Positions 1 through 5,072 of a stretch of DNA of 5,162 nt are shown here, piece after piece. The stretch is from the NCBI GenBank assembly GCA_031273985.1, contig JAISQV010000211.1, positions 1 through 5,162 of the forward strand, read 5' to 3'. The translations under genes were made by a program, and so were the position numbers. The DNA is from Spirochaetaceae bacterium (GTDB lineage: Bacteria > Spirochaetota > Spirochaetia > Treponematales > Breznakiellaceae). The notes below the pieces were generated by a model, which saw nothing but the letters and a program-made list of their open reading frames with translations, had not been told where the DNA came from and did no database searches. The stretch's first letter is position 1. Each line of letters opens with the position of its first letter.

Positions 1-1278
1 ATACCCCGCCTGCTGGAACTTGGGGTAAACGCCCTCTACCTAGGCCCCCTCTTTGAGTCAACCGCCCACGGCTACGATACCCTGGACTACTTTCATGTGG
101 ACCGCAGGCTGGGAAACAACGCCGGCCTGAAAGCCCTGACCGCGGAGCTGCACAGAAACGGTATCATGGCGGTCCTGGACGGGGTGTTCAACCACACGGG
201 CCGCCACTTCTTTGCCTTCCGGGACCTGGCGGAAAAAGGCCGGGCTTCGGCATACGGCTCCTGGTTTTCCGGCCTCGACTTCAACCGGCGGAGCCCCCTG
301 GGCGATCCCTTCACCTACGACACCTGGGCCGGGGCCTTCGATCTTGTAAAGCTGAACGGTCATAACCGGGAGGTACGGAATCATCTCTTCGAGGCGCTGC
401 GCTTCTGGGTAGAGGAATTTGACATTGACGGCCTCAGACTCGACGCGGCGGATCAGCTCCTCCCGGATTTTATGGACGAACTCTCCGCCTTTGCCGGGAC
501 ACTGAAACAGGACTTCTGGCTCCTGGGGGAAGTGGTGGCGGGGGACTACTCCGGCTGGGCGCGTCCGGGGAGGCTCGACTCGGTAACAAACTACGAGCTT
601 TACAAGGGGCTTTGGTCCTGCCTCAAGGACCGCAACTTTTTCGAACTTGCCTGGACGCTGAACCGGCAATTCGGGGATGAGGGGCTCTACCGGGGGCAGG
701 CCCTCTACAACTTTGTCGATAACCACGACGTAGACCGCGCCGCCAGCGTCCTCGATAATCCGGCCCACCTCTTTCCCCTCTACGGCCTCCTGTTCACCGT
801 CCCCGGCATCCCCTCCATTTACTACGGCAGCGAATACGGCATCCGGGGAAGGCGGAGTAAGACCGATGACAGCGCCCTGCGCCCCGCCTGGGCCTGGCCG
901 CCGGAGCATTACCCCGATGACATAAGCCCTGCCGTTGATCCCGCCTCCCTCTCCGGGGCCATCGCAAGGTTCGCGGCCCTGCGAAAGAGCCGCGCCGCGC
1001 TGAGGGAAGGCTCGTACCGGGAGCTCTTCAAGGGGCACGGACAATTCGCCTTCCTGCGGGAAATTCCCCCCGGCGGGGAGGGCCCGGAGCGGGGCGCTAA
1101 GCTGGTGATTGCCGTGAACGCCGACGGCCGGGAAGAAGGGCTCCGCCTTCCGGGTATGGGGCAGGGCCGCTGGCGGGACATACTCAACGGCGGCGAATAT
1201 ACCGTCTCAGGCGGAACCCTGGAGATGACGATACCCCCCGCATGGCTCAGAATACTGGAACCCGCGGACGCGGGATGA
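1..1278 (+). CDS. GH13 alpha-amylase-family glycosidase, 5'-truncated by the window edge
   Basis: The frame is open from base 1 (I-P-R-L-L-E-L-G-V-N-A…), so the true start lies upstream; the GTG at 97 is internal to the barrel. All four GH13 signature regions are present, numbered from the window start. Region I is DGVFNH (60-65) and region II is GLRLDAA, with the nucleophile Asp148. Region III is LLGEVV, with the acid/base Glu177, and region IV is FVDNHD, with the stabilising Asp243. Upstream, ALYLGPLFES and HGYDTLDY are typical of the early (beta/alpha)8 barrel. Residues from about 320 to 425 look like the C-terminal beta domain. The family hydrolyses or transfers alpha-glucosidic bonds in starch, maltodextrin or cyclodextrin. 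The motifs suggest a cyclomaltodextrinase or neopullulanase-like intracellular enzyme, but the N-terminus needed to judge localisation or an extra starch-binding domain is missing. It converges on the ABC gene 28 bp downstream. The family call is firm; exact specificity is not. Confidence 0.95.
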   Translation: MPRLLELGVNALYLGPLFESTAHGYDTLDYFHVDRRLGNNAGLKALTAELHRNGIMAVLDGVFNHTGRHFFAFRDLAEKGRASAYGSWFSGLDFNRRSPLGDPFTYDTWAGAFDLVKLNGHNREVRNHLFEALRFWVEEFDIDGLRLDAADQLLPDFMDELSAFAGTLKQDFWLLGEVVAGDYSGWARPGRLDSVTNYELYKGLWSCLKDRNFFELAWTLNRQFGDEGLYRGQALYNFVDNHDVDRAASVLDNPAHLFPLYGLLFTVPGIPSIYYGSEYGIRGRRSKTDDSALRPAWAWPPEHYPDDISPAVDPASLSGAIARFAALRKSRAALREGSYRELFKGHGQFAFLREIPPGGEGPERGAKLVIAVNADGREEGLRLPGMGQGRWRDILNGGEYTVSGGTLEMTIPPAWLRILEPADAG

Positions 1279-1294
1279 GCCGCCGGGGGGCGGC
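1279..1294. terminator. Possible hairpin between convergent genes
   Basis: Directly after the amylase stop codon, GCCGCC (1279-1284) and GGCGGC (1289-1294) form a perfect 6-bp stem with a GGGG loop. It sits in the 28-bp gap between two convergent genes, where a bidirectional terminator would be expected. There is no T-run on either side, so it is not a canonical intrinsic terminator and may act weakly or only as an mRNA 3'-end structure. Confidence 0.25.
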
Positions 1295-1306
1295 GCGGTA
1301 TTCGGC

Positions 1307-2944
1307 CTAACCCTTAGCCAGAGCCGCAAGGAGCCGCGCCGCAAGGGCGCCCCCTTCGGCGGCTTCAAAGGATCGTTTGGCCGGGGGGAGGTCCACGCTT
1401 CCGTCGAAGACTATGCCCCCGGCGTTCCGCCCCAGCACCAGAACCCGCCGGCCCAGATAAACCGCCTCCCGGGGATCGTGAGTTACCATGACGAGGAGCC
1501 GGGGGTCACGGGCCATGAGGCTCCGGGTCAGATCCATGAGCTCCAGCCTCAGCGGTATGTCCAGGGACTGAAAGGGCTCGTCCATGTAGAGGACCGGCGC
1601 CGGATAGGCAAAGGCCCGGGCAATGGAGACCCGCTGTTTCTCCCCCCCGGAGAGCAGGGCGGGCCTGGCGGAAGCTTTCTCCGTCAGGGAAACCAGCTCC
1701 AGAAAATGCAGGGCCCGCTCCCGGGCCTTTTCGCCGTCCATCTTTCCCCGCAGGGGGAGCAGCACATTTTCCAGCACCGTGAGCCAGGGTAGGAGCCGGG
1801 AATCCTGGAACACGAAGGCGCCGGGCAGGGAGAGCACCCCTCCGGTACCCTCCCCCGCAGCGCTCTCCCCGGAAGATCCGGCGCTTTCCGGAACGAGCAG
1901 CCCCGCAAGGAGGCGCAGCAGGGTCGTCTTGCCGCAGCCCGAGGGCCCCAGAATAACCGCCGGATTTTCGCCGCCCAAACCCAGGCTGAGATTCCTGAAA
2001 ACAGGAATCGCTTCTCCGTCTTTACCGGAGAAGGAAAAGGACAGGTTTTCCGTGCCGATCCTGTCTCGCGCGCTCCCGTCCGCGGCGGACCCCGGAGCAT
2101 CCGGGGTGGTATCGCTGCTGCGGCTTTTCCAAAACTGAAGTTTTGGAAAAGCCGCCCCGGTTTTATAAAAAAGCCCCGGTTCACCGGAAAAGCCCCGCCC
2201 CCCGAAACATTTCAGGACCAGCGAGAGGAGGCCCTGGGAAAGGGCCGCGGCCAGTACCGTTGCGGCGGTCCACGCGTAGAGTTCCGGCGTCTCCAGATGG
2301 GCCTTGGCGAGCTGCATTCCCGATCCCAGGGCGCGCAGCGGCTGGACCAGCACCTCCGCCGCCACCACCACCTTCCAGCAGAGGGAGAGCCCGCTGCGCA
2401 GCCCCCCCAGAATGAAGGGGGCCACGCCGGGGATGTAGAGGAAGCGCAGGGCATCCGTCCGGGAGACGCGGTATATGCGCATCAGTTCCCGGTAGCGCGG
2501 GTCCAGGGCCCGCACCCCTTCAGCGGTGGTGGCGCTCATCACGGGGAAGACCATGAGGAAGGCGGTGAACACCGGGGTGCGCTCCTGGCCGAGGATCAGA
2601 AAGGCTATGAGGATCACTGCCATTACCGGCGTGGAGGCTATGACCGTGAAGAGGGGCTTGAGAAAGAGCCCCAGGGGCCGGTTAAGGGCCCCGGCAAGCC
2701 CCGCGGCTATGCCCGGCGGAACCGCTATGAGTATGCCCAGAATCACCCGCCAAAATGTTTCCCCCAGGGAGACGAGGAATCTCCGGGTGCGGAGGATGAC
2801 GAAAAAGCGCCGCGCCGTGAGCAGGGGCCCCGGCAGGAGTATGGGGCTCCCCAGGGCTCCGGCGGCGCCCTGCCAGAGGGCGAGCAGCGCCAGGGCCCCC
2901 AGAAGCAGCCAGAACAGATCCCCGCCCCTTTTCACTCTCCTCAA
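1307..2944 (-). CDS. Fused ABC importer permease-ATPase (NitT/TauT/SsuBC type)
   Basis: A single 545-residue chain joins two proteins that are normally separate. Residues 1-246 are a BPD-type permease with roughly six membrane segments; the EAA coupling loop lies around 142-183 (EGVRALDPRYRELMRIYRVS, then G at 173). Residues 247-295 are a low-complexity linker. Residues 296-545 are an ATPase: Walker A GPSGCGKTT (333-341), Q-loop Gln380 in FQDSRLLPW, signature LSGGE (431-435), Walker B VLYMDEP (451-457) with Glu456, D-loop SLD (460-462) and H-loop His489. All catalytic motifs are intact, so it should be active. FQDSRLLPW and the TauC-like permease place it in the nitrate/sulfonate/taurine importer family. 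A homodimer would give the usual two membrane and two nucleotide-binding domains (inference). The binding protein encoded upstream is its likely partner. A Gly/Ser/Ala-rich insert at 353-369 lies between Walker A and the Q-loop. Substrate unknown. Confidence 0.92.
   Translation of the reverse strand: MRRVKRGGDLFWLLLGALALLALWQGAAGALGSPILLPGPLLTARRFFVILRTRRFLVSLGETFWRVILGILIAVPPGIAAGLAGALNRPLGLFLKPLFTVIASTPVMAVILIAFLILGQERTPVFTAFLMVFPVMSATTAEGVRALDPRYRELMRIYRVSRTDALRFLYIPGVAPFILGGLRSGLSLCWKVVVAAEVLVQPLRALGSGMQLAKAHLETPELYAWTAATVLAAALSQGLLSLVLKCFGGRGFSGEPGLFYKTGAAFPKLQFWKSRSSDTTPDAPGSAADGSARDRIGTENLSFSFSGKDGEAIPVFRNLSLGLGGENPAVILGPSGCGKTTLLRLLAGLLVPESAGSSGESAAGEGTGGVLSLPGAFVFQDSRLLPWLTVLENVLLPLRGKMDGEKARERALHFLELVSLTEKASARPALLSGGEKQRVSIARAFAYPAPVLYMDEPFQSLDIPLRLELMDLTRSLMARDPRLLVMVTHDPREAVYLGRRVLVLGRNAGGIVFDGSVDLPPAKRSFEAAEGGALAARLLAALAKG
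1990..2033. repeat. Two abutting perfect hairpins inside the ATPase coding region
   Basis: GATTCCTG (1990-1997), AAAA, CAGGAATC (2002-2009) is a perfect 8-bp stem with a 4-base loop. One base later, CTTCTCCG (2011-2018) and CGGAGAAG (2026-2033) form a second perfect 8-bp stem with a 7-base loop. They encode residues 304-319 of the fusion protein, just before Walker A, where the first beta strands of the ATPase turn. They may be coincidental, but the adjacency is unusual for coding DNA. Confidence 0.5.
2120..2155. repeat. Perfect 17-bp palindromic element within the coding linker
   Basis: GCGGCTTTTCCAAAACT (2120-2136) is followed by two bases (GA) and then its exact reverse complement (2139-2155). 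It spans exactly 12 codons of the fused ABC gene and encodes residues 264-275 (AAFPKLQFWKSR) in the linker between permease and ATPase. The AT-rich core differs in composition from the surrounding GC-rich coding DNA. In mRNA it would form a very stable hairpin. An in-frame palindromic repeat comparable in principle to protein-coding palindromic elements of other bacteria is the likeliest reading; family membership is not established. Confidence 0.85.
2154..2191. repeat. Two 19-bp direct repeats with internal palindromes, beside the linker palindrome
   Basis: Two 19-base units, 2154-2172 and 2173-2191, both start GCCCCGGTT and end in an A-run; a third GCCCCG begins at 2192. The first unit contains the 10-bp palindrome TTTTATAAAA (2161-2170). 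The second contains the hairpin CCGGT-TC-ACCGG (2176-2187). The segment encodes linker residues of about 252-264 in the fused ABC gene. It overlaps the last bases of the 17-bp palindrome, making a continuous palindrome-rich island of about 70 bp. Confidence 0.6.
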
Positions 2945-2947
2945 AGC

Positions 2948-2961
2948 CCCTCCCCCCTCCG
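2948..2961 (-). promoter_or_regulatory. Purine-rich ribosome binding tract for the fused ABC gene
   Basis: On the minus strand a run of the form GGAGGGGGGAGGGG ends just upstream of TTG at 2944, which is taken as the start. The reading frame is open upstream only to a TAG at 2981-2983 and has no ATG, GTG or TTG in that stretch. A GTG three codons downstream (2935) is the alternative start, also preceded by GAGGAG. Either choice leaves the first membrane segment intact. Confidence 0.55.
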
Positions 2962-3022
2962 GGCTAACCTGGTCAGCATTCTACCTGTGTATATGTCGCA
3001 TTAACAGGTCAAAAAGAAGAAT

Positions 3023-3372
3023 TTAACCACGAAGGCGCTTTCCCGCTGCGGACCTAGTGTACCGTATCGTTGACAAATGGCTTAATGAAGTCAAACCACG
3101 GACCTCACGGACCACACAGAAAAACCGAGAAAACCCAAAGAAAATGAGATATTTAGGACGATTTTGCTTCATTATCTACTCTTTTTCTTTGTCCGTGTCT
3201 GTCTGTGTCGTCCGTGGTTATTCCTACTTCTGTGTAAGACAGAACACTAGGGAAAAGTAAAGGCAAAGAAGGGAAGAGGGATTGTGGCGCGGTATCTTTG
3301 TCTTCTTTCGTGCGCCTTGGCGTACCCTTTGTGTGCCTTCGTGTAATATTCTTCATCTTCCTTCGTGGTTAA
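3023..3372. repeat. Inverted-repeat block 1 (CACGAA-type), in the gap between the transporter genes
   Basis: The 440-bp gap 2945-3384 holds no convincing gene; most of it is this 350-bp block. Its ends are a perfect 13-bp inverted repeat, TTAACCACGAAGG (3023-3035) and CCTTCGTGGTTAA (3360-3372). The right arm continues inward with roughly 10-12-base steps of TTCGTG/TTTGTG type. The core (3038-3057 plus 3251-3263) is homologous to block 2 at 4712-4744. The right end stops 12 bp from the stop codon of the binding-protein gene. ORFs crossing it on either strand are low-complexity translations of the repeat. Confidence 0.85.
3058..3246. mobile_element. Putative 189-bp MITE-like insertion inside block 1
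   Basis: The segment is flanked by CTAG on both sides (3054-3057 and 3247-3250). If it and one CTAG are removed, the rejoined sequence aligns without gaps to block 2 (4712-4744) with 27 of 33 identities, so block 2 acts as an empty site. The ends are imperfect inverted repeats: TGTACCGTAT at the left and, read inward on the opposite strand, TGTTCTGTCT at the right (7 of 10). An inner perfect inverted repeat, AACCACGGAC (3094-3103) and GTCCGTGGTT (3210-3219), makes it hairpin-capable. No transposase gene is present. It could alternatively be a nested second member of the CACGAA repeat family. Confidence 0.55.
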
Positions 3373-3384
3373 TATTCTCCCGTA

Positions 3385-4347
3385 CTAGAAATAGAAATCC
3401 TCAGGGGGCAGGGCGCCGCCTATGGAGGCGGGATCGTTTTCGAGGAAGACCCTGAAAAGAGCCTCTATCGCCGGCCTCGCCTCGCGGGCGGGAAGGAACA
3501 CATAGTTGCTCCGGGGAACGGCGGCCTCCACCACCGGCGCCCGCAGCCCCAGCTCGTAGCGTTCCGTCAAGACCCCCGCCTCGGCGGGATGGGCGACAAC
3601 CCACTCCGTGGAAGCCCGGTAATCCTCCAGCAGGGTGCGGACAGCGCCGGGATTAGCCCCGGCAAAATCACGGTTCACCACCAGGGCTATCATGGGATAA
3701 TTCGCCGGCCCCCCCGCCCGGACCCACTCCTCCTGAATGTCGGCGACCTGCCTCAGCGCGGGATTCCCCAGCCGCGCCATCGTGGCGAAGGGCTCCGGCA
3801 GCAGGGCGCTCTGCAGCCTGCCGGCGATCAGGGACTGGGCTATTTCCGGGTAAGAAAGGGTGAAGGTCATGGTGAGGTCCCTGTCGGGGTCCAGCCCCCA
3901 TGCGAGAAGGATGCGGCGGAACACATATTCCGGCGTAGCGCCGCGGCCGGTAACCTCCACGGACTGGCCCCGCAGGTCCGCAATACCCCTTATCTCAGGG
4001 TCCGAAGTCAGGAGGCTCAGCATCCCATTACCCACAATGGCCGCTATCTGCACAGGGACCCCCGACGCGGCAAGTTTGGCCGCCATATTGGCCGGAAGTA
4101 TCCCCGCCTGGGCCTCGCCGGAAACAAATTTCGCGGCAATAATATCCTGGGAGCCGAAGGCCTCAATCGTTACCGTAAAACCGGAAATCCTCGGGGGCGT
4201 CTCAAAAAGCTTGATCATCCCTATCCCCGAAGGCCCCTTGATCGTGTTGATCACCAGCGCCTGGGGCGCCTGCTCCTCGGCCCTGCCCCTGGCGAACAGC
4301 GGCCCCGCAGCCAGCGCCACCAACACCGCAAGTAAAATCTTTTTCAT
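3385..4347 (-). CDS. ABC transporter substrate-binding protein, NitT/TauT (SsuA/THI5-like) family
   Basis: A 320-residue periplasmic solute receptor. The N-terminus MKKILLAVLVALAAGPLFA is a clean signal peptide, with cleavage likely after Ala19. The protein has no cysteine, so it is not a lipoprotein. Family features include KGPSGIGMIKL (37-47), SGEAQAGILPANMAA (76-90), the ligand-pocket-like GRGATPEYVFR (134-144), ALLPEPFATMA (181-191) and the C-terminal SIGGALPPEDFYF (308-320). The last resembles the ending of a group of anaerobe NitT/TauT receptors. ATG at 4347 is supported by AAGGAG with a 6-base spacer. The downstream minus-strand gene encodes the matching permease-ATPase, so the pair should form one importer, although a 440-bp repeat-filled gap separates them. 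Substrate cannot be read from the sequence: sulfonate, nitrate, pyrimidine precursor and others occur in this family. Confidence 0.93.
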   Translation of the reverse strand: MKKILLAVLVALAAGPLFARGRAEEQAPQALVINTIKGPSGIGMIKLFETPPRISGFTVTIEAFGSQDIIAAKFVSGEAQAGILPANMAAKLAASGVPVQIAAIVGNGMLSLLTSDPEIRGIADLRGQSVEVTGRGATPEYVFRRILLAWGLDPDRDLTMTFTLSYPEIAQSLIAGRLQSALLPEPFATMARLGNPALRQVADIQEEWVRAGGPANYPMIALVVNRDFAGANPGAVRTLLEDYRASTEWVVAHPAEAGVLTERYELGLRAPVVEAAVPRSNYVFLPAREARPAIEALFRVFLENDPASIGGALPPEDFYF

Positions 4348-4353
4348 GGTTAA

Positions 4354-4359
4354 CTCCTT
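4354..4359 (-). promoter_or_regulatory. Ribosome binding site of the binding-protein gene
   Basis: AAGGAG on the minus strand lies six bases before the ATG at 4347. It is a near-consensus Shine-Dalgarno sequence with good spacing, and it fixes the start codon. Confidence 0.85.
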
Positions 4360-4369
4360 CTACCAGGCA

Positions 4370-4405
4370 AGTATAGTACAAGGAGCGATAAGAGATAAGG
4401 GATAA
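4370..4405 (-). promoter_or_regulatory. Candidate promoter with 7-bp tandem repeats for the binding-protein gene
   Basis: On the minus strand, TATACT (4375 to 4370) is a good -10 box and would give a leader of roughly 16 bases before the ATG. A 17-base spacer leads to TTATCT (4398 to 4393), a weak -35 box matching three of six consensus bases. The -35 region lies in three tandem 7-base units, GNGATAA on the plus strand (4385-4391, 4392-4398, 4399-4405). The repeats could be an operator or a length-variable spacer; neither is shown. Confidence 0.4.
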
Positions 4406-4420
4406 GTTAAGAGGGCGCAT

Positions 4421-4605
4421 CCCCGGCCCAAGAACCCGCTCACGCGGGGGAGGGGCCGGGGACCGGGCTATCCGGGGCTCCGGCTTACGCCTCCGGCCCC
4501 GGTGTTTCACACCGGGTCTGCCCTTCGGGCACCCCTCCTATCCCTTGCGCGGAAAAGCCCGCCCAGGCGGGAAAGGCCCCGCGTTGAGCCCCCCCTCCCG
4601 CCTCC
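4421..4605. other. GC-rich hairpin island 1, no gene
   Basis: A noncoding stretch upstream of the binding-protein promoter packed with consecutive stems. A 9-bp stem 4421-4429/4453-4461 encloses CCCGC/GCGGG (4435-4439/4444-4448). Next come CCGGGGC/GCCCCGG (4472-4478/4496-4502), the overlapping alternative CCCGGTGT/ACACCGGG (4498-4505/4509-4516, loop TTC), TGCCC/GGGCA (4519-4523/4527-4531, loop TTC) and CCCGCC/GGCGGG (4558-4563/4566-4571). No T-runs follow them, and ORFs through it are compositionally skewed. It may be a dispersed repeat or a structured RNA; I do not recognise a named family. Confidence 0.55.
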
Positions 4606-4654
4606 TAAACTTGACCCATATTTCCGGGTATAATTACCGAAGGCCTGAAAATTA

Positions 4655-4860
4655 TTAACCACGAAGGGCACGAAGGACGCTTTTCCGTTATGGAACTTTT
4701 CCGCTATGGAACTTTTCCGCTATGGAACTAAGGAAAAGTAGAGGAAAAGTAGAGGAAGAAGGGTTAACGGACCCTCTGGACCCCGTCTTTCAGCGGTTTT
4801 TTCTTGTTCTTTCGTAATCATCTTGCTTCCTTCGTGTTCTTTGTGCCCCCTTTGTGGTTT
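4655..4860. repeat. Inverted-repeat block 2 (CACGAA-type)
   Basis: The left end is TTAACCACGAAGGGCACGAA (from 4655). The right end, read on the other strand, is AACCACAAAGGGGGCACAAAG (4840-4859, approximate pairing), continuing inward as AACACGAAGGA. The middle contains short tandem repeats and a core homologous to block 1. No open frame resembles a protein. Confidence 0.8.
4680..4753. repeat. Short tandem repeats in block 2 (16 bp x3, 11 bp x2)
   Basis: Three copies of CTTTTCCGCTATGGAA (4680-4695, 4696-4711, 4712-4727) lie head to tail; the first has a single C-to-T change. They are followed by two copies of GGAAAAGTAGA (4732-4742, 4743-4753). Each 16-mer contains TTCC/GGAA, which can fold on itself. 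CTTTTCC in the first array is complementary to GGAAAAG in the second, so alternative hairpins are possible. The near identity implies recent amplification. Confidence 0.9.
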
Positions 4861-4909
4861 TTCTTTCTAAAAGATAGGTAATCACGCTTTGAATTGCGGG
4901 TCAAGTTTA

Positions 4910-5050
4910 GCCCCTGCCGGGGGGCATTACGTCGGGCCGGGGCAGCGAGGAATCACGGGGCGTTGCGGGGTGTCCCCGCACTGGGGGTAGCGGAAGACCC
5001 CGCAGGGCCGCAGGCCCGAGGAGGCTGGAGCGTAGGGGGCTCGGCCCCCA
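4910..5050. other. GC-rich hairpin island 2, no gene
   Basis: A second noncoding GC-rich stretch with successive stems: GCCCC/GGGGC (4910-4914/4921-4925), TGCGGGG/CCCCGCA (4964-4970/4974-4980, loop TGT), GGGCC/GGCCC (5005-5009/5013-5017, loop GCA) and GGGGGC/GCCCCC (5035-5040/5044-5049, loop TCG). It begins directly after GGGTCAAGTTTA, as island 1 does on the opposite strand. The 60-codon ORFs crossing it on each strand have no recognisable protein character. It may be a dispersed structured repeat or an RNA. Confidence 0.5.
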
Positions 5051-5072
5051 TATGCGTATACTTATCAAGAAA

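Larger units (their letters stand above)
4606..4909. repeat. 304-bp composite inverted repeat bracketing block 2
   Basis: TAAACTTGACCC (4606-4617) and GGGTCAAGTTTA (4898-4909) are perfect 12-bp inverted repeats. At equal spacing inward, 15 bases on each side, lie ATTACC (4633-4638) and GGTAAT (4877-4882). The 33-base arms match at 24 positions. The CACGAA-type block 2 lies between them, and a GC-rich hairpin island begins at the outer edge of each arm. The symmetry suggests that the whole unit, or the pair of islands with their edges, moved or duplicated together. Confidence 0.65.

Noticed and set aside
97..1278. Amylase starting at GTG 97
   Set aside because: The frame is open to base 1 and the upstream residues are conserved barrel sequence (LGPLFES, HGYDTLDY), so the gene begins outside the window.
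2989..3010. TTGACC and TATACA on the minus strand upstream of the fused ABC gene
   Set aside because: The spacing is about 13 bases, and no alternative -10 at 16-18 bases looks convincing, so no promoter is called.
3057..3356. Small ORFs on both strands in the gap between the transporter genes
   Set aside because: They lie wholly in block 1 and its insertion; the proteins are basic or Ser/Thr-rich translations of repeats with no ribosome binding site support.
4202..4510. 102-codon minus-strand ORF overlapping the start of the binding-protein gene
   Set aside because: It is an out-of-frame shadow of the signal peptide region running into hairpin island 1; it is Arg/Pro-rich and lacks family features.
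4611..4634. TTGACC and TATAAT on the plus strand resembling a sigma-70 promoter
   Set aside because: The spacer is only 12 bases and no gene follows; TTGACC is part of the inverted edge motif.
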